Notes under the pieces: model-generated | Database searches by the model: none | What the model saw: only the letters and a program-made list of their open reading frames with translations | Told to the model about the DNA's origin: nothing | NCBI GenBank assembly: GCA_019416865.1 | Contig: DXWL01000015.1 | Location: forward strand, 1 to 47,749 | Direction of reading: 5' to 3' | Origin: Fusobacterium sp. | GTDB lineage: Bacteria; Fusobacteriota; Fusobacteriia; Fusobacteriales; Fusobacteriaceae | DNA length: 47,749 bases | Made by a program: the position numbers and the translations under genes | Part shown: positions 1-7,489 of the stretch, one piece after another | Layout of the letters: every line of letters starts with the position of its first letter | Numbering within the stretch: the first letter of the stretch is position 1

Positions 1-55
1 AGGCAACGGACTTTGACTCCGTTATGCGTTGGTTCGAATCCAGCCGCCCCAGCCA
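1..55 (+). tRNA. tRNA-Gln (anticodon TTG), 3' part only
   Basis: The 5' end lies outside the window. The anticodon stem ACGGA/TCCGT encloses the loop CTTTGAC, so the anticodon is TTG at 13-15 (Gln, reads CAA). A 5-nt variable loop follows, then the T arm GTTGG-TTCGAAT-CCAGC, the acceptor 3' strand CGCCCCA, discriminator G and an encoded CCA at 53-55. The identity rests on the anticodon loop, since the acceptor 5' strand cannot be checked. Confidence 0.93.
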
Positions 56-67
56 TTTAAAAACTTC

Positions 68-90
68 AGCACCTTTTGGTGTTTTTTTTA
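68..90 (+). terminator. Intrinsic terminator after tRNA-Gln
   Basis: A short hairpin, AGCACC-TTTT-GGTGTT (68-83), runs directly into a T run (to 89), 12 bases after the tRNA CCA. This is a standard rho-independent end for the tRNA transcript. Confidence 0.75.
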
Positions 91-130
91 TGCCGTTCAT
101 AATAAAATTTTAATATATAATCTCAAACTA

Positions 131-160
131 AAAAAAGTACCTAAAACATGGTACTTTTTT
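131..160. terminator. Bidirectional hairpin terminator
   Basis: An 11-bp perfect stem, AAAAAAGTACC / GGTACTTTTTT, with an 8-nt loop. The A run on one side and T run on the other let it act on either strand. It lies between the tRNA unit and the convergent CofE-like gene, so it probably insulates the two. Confidence 0.7.
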
Positions 161-187
161 TAATTTATTTTATTTTTAATGTTTATA

Positions 188-228
188 AAAAACTGTTGTA
201 AAATTCTTTTAATCTTACAACAGTTTTT
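188..228 (-). terminator. Terminator of the CofE-like gene
   Basis: A 14-bp stem (188-201 with 215-228; core ACTGTTGTAA / TTACAACAGT) with a 13-nt loop and T tracts on both strands, 17 bases past the stop of the minus-strand gene. It is the strongest of three hairpins packed between 68 and 228. Confidence 0.8.
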
Positions 229-244
229 ATTTACTTTTTATTTA

Positions 245-1438
245 TTAGTCATCAATATAGTTATCAAAATATCCTTGGATTAAGATAATAGGAGTACCCT
301 TATCTCCACTTCCTGAAGTAAGATCACAAAGTGAACCTATAAGGTCAGTAAGTTTTCTAGGAGTAGTTCCTTGAGTTATCATTTGTCCTTTAAGGTCTGA
401 ATCTTTACTTCTTATTGCTTCTGCAACAGCTTTGTTAAGTTCTTCTCCTTTTAATCCTGCAAGATCGTTATCAGCAAGATATTTTAATTTGATTTCGTTT
501 GGAGTTCCTTCCAGTCCATCAGTATATCCAGGTGATACAACTGGGTCTGCAAGTTCCCATATTTTTCCAACAGGATCTTTGAAAGCTCCATCTCCATAAA
601 CCATAACTTCCATGTGTTTTCCTGTTTTTTCTAAAAGCATTTTTTGAACTCTGTCAACAAGTTCTTTACAGTTACGAGGGAATAATTTTACTGTATCCTC
701 TGTAGCTTTATTTGAACCTAAAAGTCCATATGCTTCGTTGCATCCGCTTCCATTTACTGGAGCTGACATAATTTCATCCATACCATATACTATCTTAGCT
801 CCTGCATTTTTCAGAAGTTTTTTAGTTCTTACACGAGTATGAATATCACAATTTAAAACACAGTCTGTATATTTTAAAATAGCTGTAGGATTATTAGCAA
901 ATATTACTTCAACTTCTGCTCCTTGCTCTCTTATTAATTCAGAATAATACTCAATGTAGTTTACTCCTGTAAATACATGGATAGGGTTTCCGAATTTTTC
1001 TGTAAATTCAGCTTCTGTTAATATATCGCTCCAAGGATTTACTCCTTTTTCATCAAGTAAATCATAATCGATAAAATGGTTTCCAACTTCATCTGAAGGA
1101 TAGCTGAACATTAAAACAATTTTTTTGGCTCCTCTTGCAATACCTTTTAAGCAAACAGAAAATCTGTTACGGCTTAATATTGGGAATATAACTCCAATTG
1201 TGTTATCTCCAAATTTAGCTTTTACATCAGCAGCTATATCATCTATTGAAGCATAATTTCCTTGAGCTCTTGCAACTATAGATTCAGTCATAGCAACAAT
1301 ATCTCTATCTCTTAAAACAATATTATCGCTTTCAGCAGCTGCAAGTACTGCATCTACTACAAAATTTGCAATGTCATCACCTTGATGAATAATTGGTGCA
1401 CGAAGTCCTCTAGAAATAGTTCCAACTAATCTTCCCAT
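245..1438 (-). CDS. Coenzyme F420-0:L-glutamate ligase-like protein (CofE family)
   Basis: A 397-residue protein that resembles the CofE/FbiB-N ligase family, which adds glutamate to a carboxylate using GTP in F420 makers. The N-terminal region (about 1-100) has the family pattern GLRAPII, then the stretch RDRDIVAMTESIVARAQG. Bacterial proteins of this length without F420 genes are common and their true substrate is unknown, so the name is by family only. The start is fixed by AAAGGAG eight bases before ATG. It is a single-gene unit with a near-consensus promoter (1482-1511), an inverted repeat in its leader and a strong terminator (188-228). No other cofactor F420 gene is in the window. It could instead ligate glutamate to a folate or another acid. 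Confidence 0.75.
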   Translation of the reverse strand: MGRLVGTISRGLRAPIIHQGDDIANFVVDAVLAAAESDNIVLRDRDIVAMTESIVARAQGNYASIDDIAADVKAKFGDNTIGVIFPILSRNRFSVCLKGIARGAKKIVLMFSYPSDEVGNHFIDYDLLDEKGVNPWSDILTEAEFTEKFGNPIHVFTGVNYIEYYSELIREQGAEVEVIFANNPTAILKYTDCVLNCDIHTRVRTKKLLKNAGAKIVYGMDEIMSAPVNGSGCNEAYGLLGSNKATEDTVKLFPRNCKELVDRVQKMLLEKTGKHMEVMVYGDGAFKDPVGKIWELADPVVSPGYTDGLEGTPNEIKLKYLADNDLAGLKGEELNKAVAEAIRSKDSDLKGQMITQGTTPRKLTDLIGSLCDLTSGSGDKGTPIILIQGYFDNYIDD

Positions 1439-1464
1439 ATTTTATTTCTCCTTTGATACGAATT

Positions 1465-1482
1465 TTAACTCTTAACAGTTAA
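1465..1482. promoter_or_regulatory. Inverted repeat at the CofE-like start site (candidate operator)
   Basis: TTAACT-cttaac-AGTTAA is a 6-bp inverted repeat directly downstream of the -10 box and overlapping its edge, at the likely transcription start. The position suits a repressor site, but no repressor is identified. It could be chance in AT-rich DNA. Confidence 0.35.
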
Positions 1483-1511
1483 TTATAATACTTTTTCTGC
1501 ATATTTGTCAA
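1482..1511 (-). promoter_or_regulatory. Sigma-70-type promoter of the CofE-like gene
   Basis: On the minus strand, TTGACA (1511-1506), an 18-base spacer and TATAAT (1487-1482). Both boxes match consensus. It sits between the glyS stop and the CofE-like gene, giving that gene its own promoter. Confidence 0.8.
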
Positions 1512-1522
1512 TAGAGAAGAGA

Positions 1523-3592
1523 TTATCCTTCGATTAAATCTAAGTCAGCCATTCTTTCATAAATATCATCCAATCTCTTCATTTGAGAAAGTCTGTTATT
1601 TTTAACAGCTTCATCTTTATCGTTAATCATTACTGTATTAAAGTAATTATTTACAATATCTTCTCCGTTTAATACAGCAGCAAGATATCCTTTATAGTCT
1701 TTATCTGCAAGAAGTTTTTCTGTAGTTTTATCAAGATTTTCTACATATGCAGAAAGTGCTGTTTCAGCAGTTTCTTTGAATAATTCTTCTTTAACCTCTC
1801 TGCTTTCATGACCTTTAACAATATTACCAACTCTTTTTATAATTCCAACAAGATTTTTGAAATTATCTTCTTGAACTGCTGCTTCAAGAACTTCTATTTC
1901 AGCTTTTGTTTCCATTACATTATCCCAAGATTTTGCAACAACTGCAAGGATTACATCTCTTCTGTATTTCATATCTGTAAATACATTTATTACTCTTTGC
2001 TTTAAGAATTCAAGCACTTCTTTTTCAAGAACAGCTTTATCTTTTAAAAGTACTCCTGCTTCGTCTAAAATTTCAATACTTCTCTCTGTTAATTCTTTTA
2101 AAGAGATATCAAGTTTTGAATTTATTATAACATTTACAATTCCAAGAGCTGCCCTTCTTAATGCAAATGGATCTTTAGAACCTGTAACTGTTACATTTAC
2201 TCCAAGACAACCTGCAAGGGTATCCATTCTATCACAGATTCCTGCAATAATTCCCTCTTTAGTTTCAGGCATTTTATCTCCTTTAAATCTAGGGAAATAA
2301 TGTTCTTGTATTCCTCTTGATACAGTTTCTTTTTCTCCAGATTTAAGAGCATAATCTGCTCCCATAAGTCCTTGAAGCTCTGTAAACTCTTTTTCATTTA
2401 TCATATTTGATACAAGATCAGCCTTGCAAAGTTTTATTGTTCTGAATATATCCTCTTTTTCAGCTGTATATCCAAGTTTATCAGTTAAGAAATCAGCAAG
2501 TCTTGTAACTCTTTCCATCTTAGCAGCGATTGTTCCTAAATCTTTTTGGAATACTACTGTACTTAATTTAGGCACATTTGCTTCCAAAGGATTCTTTAAA
2601 TCTTCTTGATAGAAGAATCTTGCGTCAGCAAGTCTTGCTGAAAGTACTTTTTCATTTCCAGCTTTTACCTTATCAGAATATTCTATACCATTTCTTATAA
2701 CAACAAATTTAGGAAGAAGCTTTCCATTTTTGTCAAGAATTGGGAAATATCTTTGATGTACTTCCATTGATATAATAAGAACTTCTTGAGGTACTTCAAG
2801 GAAATCTGAGTTAAATGTTCCAACTATTGGGAAAGGATATTCAACAAGGTTTGTTACCTCACTTAAAAGTCCTTCATCAATAAGAACTTGTTCATTTTCT
2901 CCAGTACAGTTTTTATCGATAAGATCTCTTATCATTTGTTTTCTTTCTGCTATATCGATTATTACATTATTTTCTCTTATTTTTTGGAAATATTCATCTA
3001 TACTTGATACTGTAAATGGTTTTCCAAAGAATCTATGTCCTTTTGAAGAAAGTCCGCTTTTTATTCCTTCAATTTCAAACTCTACAAGTTCATTGTCTGC
3101 CATAGCCAAGAACCATTGAATAGGTCTTGCAAATCTAAATTTTCTGTCAGCCCATTTCATTGATTTTGGAAACTCAAGTTCCATTACAAGAGATTTTAAA
3201 ATTTGAGGAAGAAGAGTTTTTGTTTCTACCCCTTTAGAGAATTTTCTTACAGCAATGTATTCACCTTTTGGAGTATCAACTATTTCAAGATCTGTTCCCT
3301 CTACACCTTGAGATTTAGCAAATCCAAGTCCTGCTCTTGAAAGTTCTCCATTTGCATCATAAGCAACTTTTCTTGCAGGTCCCATGTTAAGTTCGTTAAG
3401 ATCTTCCTGTCTGTCAGCAAGTCCCTCAACTAATAAAACCATTCTTCTAGGTGTTCCAAAAGTTTTTATTTCTTCATATTTTATTCTTTCATCTTTTAAT
3501 TTATTTTCTAAATTTTTCTTTAAGTCATCTAATGCTTTTACAAGGAATCTAGCAGGATTTTCTTCCATTCCTATTTCAAAAAGTAGTCTCAA
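1523..3592 (-). CDS. glyS: Glycyl-tRNA synthetase beta subunit
   Basis: The beta subunit of the two-subunit (alpha2beta2) bacterial GlyRS, which charges tRNA-Gly together with GlyQ. About 689 residues, the usual length. The N-terminus RLLFEIGMEENPARFL matches the family opening (LxEIGxEExP), and GSKDPFALRRAALGI (around residue 480) is the conserved C-terminal signature preceding the DALR-like anticodon region. The reading frame is open to an ATG at 3601, but there the GGAG ribosome site would abut the start with no spacing. TTG at 3592 has nine bases of spacing and gives MRLLFEIGMEEN, so TTG is preferred. It follows glyQ in the lspA-glyQ-glyS operon. No terminator is obvious before the next promoter. 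Confidence 0.95.
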   Translation of the reverse strand: MRLLFEIGMEENPARFLVKALDDLKKNLENKLKDERIKYEEIKTFGTPRRMVLLVEGLADRQEDLNELNMGPARKVAYDANGELSRAGLGFAKSQGVEGTDLEIVDTPKGEYIAVRKFSKGVETKTLLPQILKSLVMELEFPKSMKWADRKFRFARPIQWFLAMADNELVEFEIEGIKSGLSSKGHRFFGKPFTVSSIDEYFQKIRENNVIIDIAERKQMIRDLIDKNCTGENEQVLIDEGLLSEVTNLVEYPFPIVGTFNSDFLEVPQEVLIISMEVHQRYFPILDKNGKLLPKFVVIRNGIEYSDKVKAGNEKVLSARLADARFFYQEDLKNPLEANVPKLSTVVFQKDLGTIAAKMERVTRLADFLTDKLGYTAEKEDIFRTIKLCKADLVSNMINEKEFTELQGLMGADYALKSGEKETVSRGIQEHYFPRFKGDKMPETKEGIIAGICDRMDTLAGCLGVNVTVTGSKDPFALRRAALGIVNVIINSKLDISLKELTERSIEILDEAGVLLKDKAVLEKEVLEFLKQRVINVFTDMKYRRDVILAVVAKSWDNVMETKAEIEVLEAAVQEDNFKNLVGIIKRVGNIVKGHESREVKEELFKETAETALSAYVENLDKTTEKLLADKDYKGYLAAVLNGEDIVNNYFNTVMINDKDEAVKNNRLSQMKRLDDIYERMADLDLIEG

Positions 3593-3641
3593 TTTATTCA
3601 TCTCCTTTTATTTTAAACTTATAACTGCGATTTTACCATTA

Positions 3642-4511
3642 TTATTTTTTTAATAAAGGATAACCTAAATTTTTTCTATTTTCTACATATATTTCAGCAC
3701 ATCTTTTTGCCAGATCTCTTACTCTTAATATGTATGCCATTCTTTCTGTTGTAGAAATAGCTCCTCTTGAATCCAAAACATTAAATGTGTGAGAACATTT
3801 TAATACAAAATCATATGCAGGAAGAACAAGTCCTTGTTCAAGAATTTTCTTAGCTTCCTGTTCATATTCATCAAACCATTTAAAATATAGATCTAAATCA
3901 GCAAGTTCAAATGAATATTTTGAGTTTTCATATTCATATTGATATCTCATATCTCCATATTTTACATTTTCTGTCCAGTCTAAATCATAAACATTTGATT
4001 TATTTTGAATATAAAGTGCAATTCTTTCAAGTCCATAAGTTATTTCAACAGGAACAATATCAAGTTCCAGTCCTCCAACTTGTTGGAAGTAAGTGAATTG
4101 AGTAATTTCCATTCCGTCAAGCCATACTTCCCAACCTAGTCCCCATGCTCCTAGTGTAGGTGATTCCCAGTCGTCTTCTACAAAACGGATATCATGCTCT
4201 TCTGGGATAATTCCTAATAATCTCAAACTTTCTAAATAAAGTTCCTGAATATTATCAGGTGATGGTTTCATTATTACCTGAAACTGATGATGCTGATATA
4301 CTCTGTTAGGGTTTTCTCCGTATCTACCGTCCTTTGGTCTTCTTGATGGCTCTACATAAGCTGTTTTCCATGGCTCAGGTCCTAAAGACATTAAAAATGT
4401 ATTAGGGTTGAATGTTCCCGCACCAGTTTCCACATCATAAGGATTTCCCAGTACACAACCTTTAGATCCCCAGTACTGTTGAAGAGTAAATATCATCTCT
4501 TGAAATGTCAT
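3642..4511 (-). CDS. glyQ: Glycyl-tRNA synthetase alpha subunit
   Basis: The catalytic alpha subunit of heterotetrameric GlyRS; it activates glycine with ATP. At 289 residues it is the normal family length. The class II motif 2 region is plain (EPSRRPKDGRYGENPNR, about 55-71), as are MTFQEMIFTLQQYW at the start and ALYIQNKSNVYDLDW further on. The ribosome site AGGAGG lies eight bases before ATG and overlaps the end of lspA, so the two are translationally close. glyS follows after about 50 bases. Confidence 0.97.
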   Translation of the reverse strand: MTFQEMIFTLQQYWGSKGCVLGNPYDVETGAGTFNPNTFLMSLGPEPWKTAYVEPSRRPKDGRYGENPNRVYQHHQFQVIMKPSPDNIQELYLESLRLLGIIPEEHDIRFVEDDWESPTLGAWGLGWEVWLDGMEITQFTYFQQVGGLELDIVPVEITYGLERIALYIQNKSNVYDLDWTENVKYGDMRYQYEYENSKYSFELADLDLYFKWFDEYEQEAKKILEQGLVLPAYDFVLKCSHTFNVLDSRGAISTTERMAYILRVRDLAKRCAEIYVENRKNLGYPLLKK

Positions 4512-4522
4512 TTCTTTTCCTC

Positions 4523-4975
4523 CTAATCTTTCCTTCTTTTTAGCAGCAGGTCAAGGAGTAAAATTATTACTCCCAAATTGATATACACATCTGCTATATT
4601 AAATACAAAACTCCATATTCCCCTGAAATCAAGCATATCAACAACATAACCTCTCATAAGTCTGTCTATCATATTTCCTACAGCTCCGGCGATTATGAAT
4701 ATATATGCCGCTCTTTCAAAAGAGCTGGATTTTTTTACATTTACTAAAAAATAGATAACAATACCAATTATTGCTATTACTGTAGCTATACTGATAATGT
4801 CTACCTTTCCTTGAAATATTCCAAAAGCTATTCCTCTGTTTTGTACATATGTTATATGAAAAAAATCTCCTATAAGAGGAATCGTATCCCCCATAAACAT
4901 ATGTTTATCAACAAAAATCTTAACTGCCTGGTCTATTCCTATAAGCAAAACTATTGCTGTCCAGTAAAAAAACAT
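4523..4975 (-). CDS. lspA: Lipoprotein signal peptidase (signal peptidase II)
   Basis: An inner-membrane aspartyl protease that cuts the signal peptide from diacylglyceryl-modified prolipoproteins. 150 residues with four hydrophobic segments (about 3-20, 55-78, 88-108, 125-147). Both catalytic Asp motifs are present: GNMIDR near 110 and FNIADVYI near 129. The region VQNRGIAFG matches the conserved N-R-G-x-A-F box. It is the first gene of lspA-glyQ-glyS, and its stop lies 11 bases before the glyQ start. Several lipoproteins in this window (stops at 16024, 24851 and 33026) would be its substrates. Confidence 0.96.
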   Translation of the reverse strand: MFFYWTAIVLLIGIDQAVKIFVDKHMFMGDTIPLIGDFFHITYVQNRGIAFGIFQGKVDIISIATVIAIIGIVIYFLVNVKKSSSFERAAYIFIIAGAVGNMIDRLMRGYVVDMLDFRGIWSFVFNIADVYINLGVIILLLDLLLKRRKD

Positions 4976-5010
4976 TTTCTTCTCCTGTAATTTTAATTTA
5001 TTATCTTTTA

Positions 5011-5039
5011 ATTTTATAATAATATTTCATTTTTAGCAA
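5011..5039 (-). promoter_or_regulatory. Candidate promoter of lspA-glyQ-glyS
   Basis: Minus strand: TTGCTA (5039-5034), a 17-base spacer and TAAAAT (5016-5011), followed 36 bases later by the lspA start with AGGAG. The spacing is ideal; the -35 box differs from consensus at two positions. Confidence 0.5.
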
Positions 5040-5084
5040 AGATTTTGTGTAAATATTTTATTTTTTATTTAATTTTTTTATTTT

Positions 5085-7487
5085 TTACATACCATCTTTA
5101 TCTTTGAACATATTCAGTGTTATTTTTACAGTAGTTCCCTCTCCTGATTTTGAATTAAATTTAATTACCCCATGGCAGTCTTTTATTACTCTCATAGCAA
5201 GAGGAATACCAAGCCCTGGTGTATCATCTTTATAACTTACAAATGGTTCTTGAATTCTTGCAAGTTGTTCATCAGAAAGTCCTATTCCATTATCTTTTAT
5301 ATCTATTTTAATCTTGTTTGCATGTTTATCTCTTATTACAATAACATTTATTTTCTTTAATACATTAGAACTTGCGGTTATAGCATCATAAGCATTTTTA
5401 AGAAGCTCTTTAAAAGCTTTCTTAAGTCTTTGGTTATTTCCAAGAATATCTCCTGTGTAGCTTATAAACTGGGATATAAATATTTCTTTATCTTTATTCT
5501 CAGCTCTGAGATCTGCTTTGAATTCCTCTATAACCTCTGCCATAAGATGTTCTATGTTTACCTTTTCTAGTTTCCCTTTATTAGGATTTGAATATTCTAA
5601 AAGAATTTGATTGCTTTTCTGAATTTTTTTAATCTTCTCTTCCAACTCTTTTATAGTTCCTTCAAAACTTTCTTCCCCTGCTGTTTTAGCTCTTTCTAAT
5701 ATTTCTAATAGCTGATTAAGGGCAGATTCTCTTGTATTTAAAAATCTTTCTGATATTTTGCTGATAGTATTATTTCTCTCTATCTCTATTTTATCTTCTT
5801 CATTTATTTTATTTTTAAGTTTTACAGAAAGATTCATAAGAAGAAGTCTTAAAAGCTCAATATCTTCCTCTGTTATCTCCTTATCCTTTATAAAATAATC
5901 ACAAATGATAACACCTGAATAATAATCTACATTATAGATAGGAAATATCATAAAATTTTTAAGTCCAAGACTTTTAAAAAGGTCATTTCCTAAATCATAT
6001 TTATATCCTTTATCATTATAATAGATTATATCCTTATTTTTTAAAGCTCTGCTGGATATATTGTCTTCTGAAAAAGGTATCTTTATAAGAGGAACTACAT
6101 CTTTAAGCTCTTTTATCTGAAAGTCAAATCCACTTTTTCTCTCTCTTAAAATATCATTATTTTTTATTTCTGCAATATGGGAGTTAATCTGTGTAAGTTC
6201 TCCCATCATAACATCTCTTTCACGGCTGTATCTGAAAAACATACATCTGCTGAATCCAAGTCCCATTTCAGAAGTAAAAGCCGACATTATTCTTTTCACA
6301 GCTTCCATAACATCATCCTCTATTTGTATACCTAAAAGAAGCTGCTCCACTGTTGTTATTTTATTAAGATTTTCTTTCAGCTTTTTATTTTTTACTTTCA
6401 GCTTTTTCTGATTTTCTTCCAATTTTCCCAACATTTTTTTTATAGAAACAGCAAGAGTTTTTATCTCTCCGCTTCCTTCAAACTTTATAGGTGTTTCATA
6501 ATCTCCTAAACTTATTCTTTCTGCTGCCTCTGTTATATCTCTCAGAGGTGAAAGAAGTCTGCTTAATACTCTTGTGAATACAGTACTGCACATACCTATA
6601 AGAGCCAGTACAATCATTGTTATAAATATGCTTATAATTATTTTTGTCTTAAATACTCCGGCTCTTGAGATTGCTACACCAAAATTTCCTATATATTGAT
6701 TTTTATAATCTTTTAAGGAAAGAATTGCTATATAATAAGGTTCGTCGTCTATCTTTTGTTTTTTATAAAAATATTTATAATTTTCTTTTTTTAATATATT
6801 ATAACTTTCTGGAGATATAAAATCTTTATTGCTTTCAAGGTTAAAGTCCCCATTTACATAATCTTTGTCTATTACAGCAAATATTTTATCATTATTTCCA
6901 AGCTCTATAAAATTTTTCAAATACTGAATAAAATTTAAATCAAGCGGTACTGCTGCAAGAAAGTATTTTTTTTCTCCCACATCTGAAGGATAGGGGATAA
7001 TAACTTTAGCATATATCTTTCCTCCGATTTTAACTAAATAGTTCCCCTCTTCCAATCCTCTAGAAATCTCTGAATATTTAAAGCATTTTGTAGAATCAAG
7101 TATCTCTCTTTCTCCAGAAGCTCCCAGTACCCTTCCATGGCTATCTATTACTGCTGTTCCTATTCTGTAATAAACCTGAAAATCCCTTCTTAAAAGCTCA
7201 CTTTTAAAAACTTGGGCAGCTATATTATAATCTCCTACTTTTTTTAAATCATAAATATTATTCTTTCTGGAAGCCTCATATAAGTCCTCTCTTATTTTGG
7301 AAAGATAATTTCTTTTTGCTTTATCTAAAAGAGAAATTTTTTCGTTTGCAGCTGTTACAAGTCTTGATTCCATATCTTCAAAAGTGATAAAAGTTGTTAT
7401 AAGTGCAACAGCGATAGCTGTTAAGACTATCGCTATATTATTATAAAAAACTATTTTTACAAGAAGAGAATCACGATTTATTCTCAT
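5085..7487 (-). CDS. Membrane sensor protein with HAMP, GAF-like and HATPase_c domains; phosphoacceptor His apparently missing
   Basis: 800 residues. TM1 is about 16-36, an extracytoplasmic sensor region 37-281 (dCache-like in size), TM2 282-305, HAMP about 306-358, a coiled coil 355-385, a GAF-like domain about 385-560, two dimerisation helices 565-640 and an ATPase domain 640-795. The ATPase boxes are good: N box ELLKNAYDA (N698), G1 DIKDNGIGLS (729-738) and G2 PGLGIPLAM. Where a kinase has H-E-x-x-N-P, this protein reads LNTRESAL, with Asn584 in the His position, and no other His lies in the helices. No response regulator is adjacent. It starts two bases after the tex stop, so it is co-transcribed with tex. 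It may be a degenerate kinase or ATP-binding sensor rather than an active autokinase. Confidence 0.85.
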   Translation of the reverse strand: MRINRDSLLVKIVFYNNIAIVLTAIAVALITTFITFEDMESRLVTAANEKISLLDKAKRNYLSKIREDLYEASRKNNIYDLKKVGDYNIAAQVFKSELLRRDFQVYYRIGTAVIDSHGRVLGASGEREILDSTKCFKYSEISRGLEEGNYLVKIGGKIYAKVIIPYPSDVGEKKYFLAAVPLDLNFIQYLKNFIELGNNDKIFAVIDKDYVNGDFNLESNKDFISPESYNILKKENYKYFYKKQKIDDEPYYIAILSLKDYKNQYIGNFGVAISRAGVFKTKIIISIFITMIVLALIGMCSTVFTRVLSRLLSPLRDITEAAERISLGDYETPIKFEGSGEIKTLAVSIKKMLGKLEENQKKLKVKNKKLKENLNKITTVEQLLLGIQIEDDVMEAVKRIMSAFTSEMGLGFSRCMFFRYSRERDVMMGELTQINSHIAEIKNNDILRERKSGFDFQIKELKDVVPLIKIPFSEDNISSRALKNKDIIYYNDKGYKYDLGNDLFKSLGLKNFMIFPIYNVDYYSGVIICDYFIKDKEITEEDIELLRLLLMNLSVKLKNKINEEDKIEIERNNTISKISERFLNTRESALNQLLEILERAKTAGEESFEGTIKELEEKIKKIQKSNQILLEYSNPNKGKLEKVNIEHLMAEVIEEFKADLRAENKDKEIFISQFISYTGDILGNNQRLKKAFKELLKNAYDAITASSNVLKKINVIVIRDKHANKIKIDIKDNGIGLSDEQLARIQEPFVSYKDDTPGLGIPLAMRVIKDCHGVIKFNSKSGEGTTVKITLNMFKDKDGM

Positions 7488-7489
7488 AA

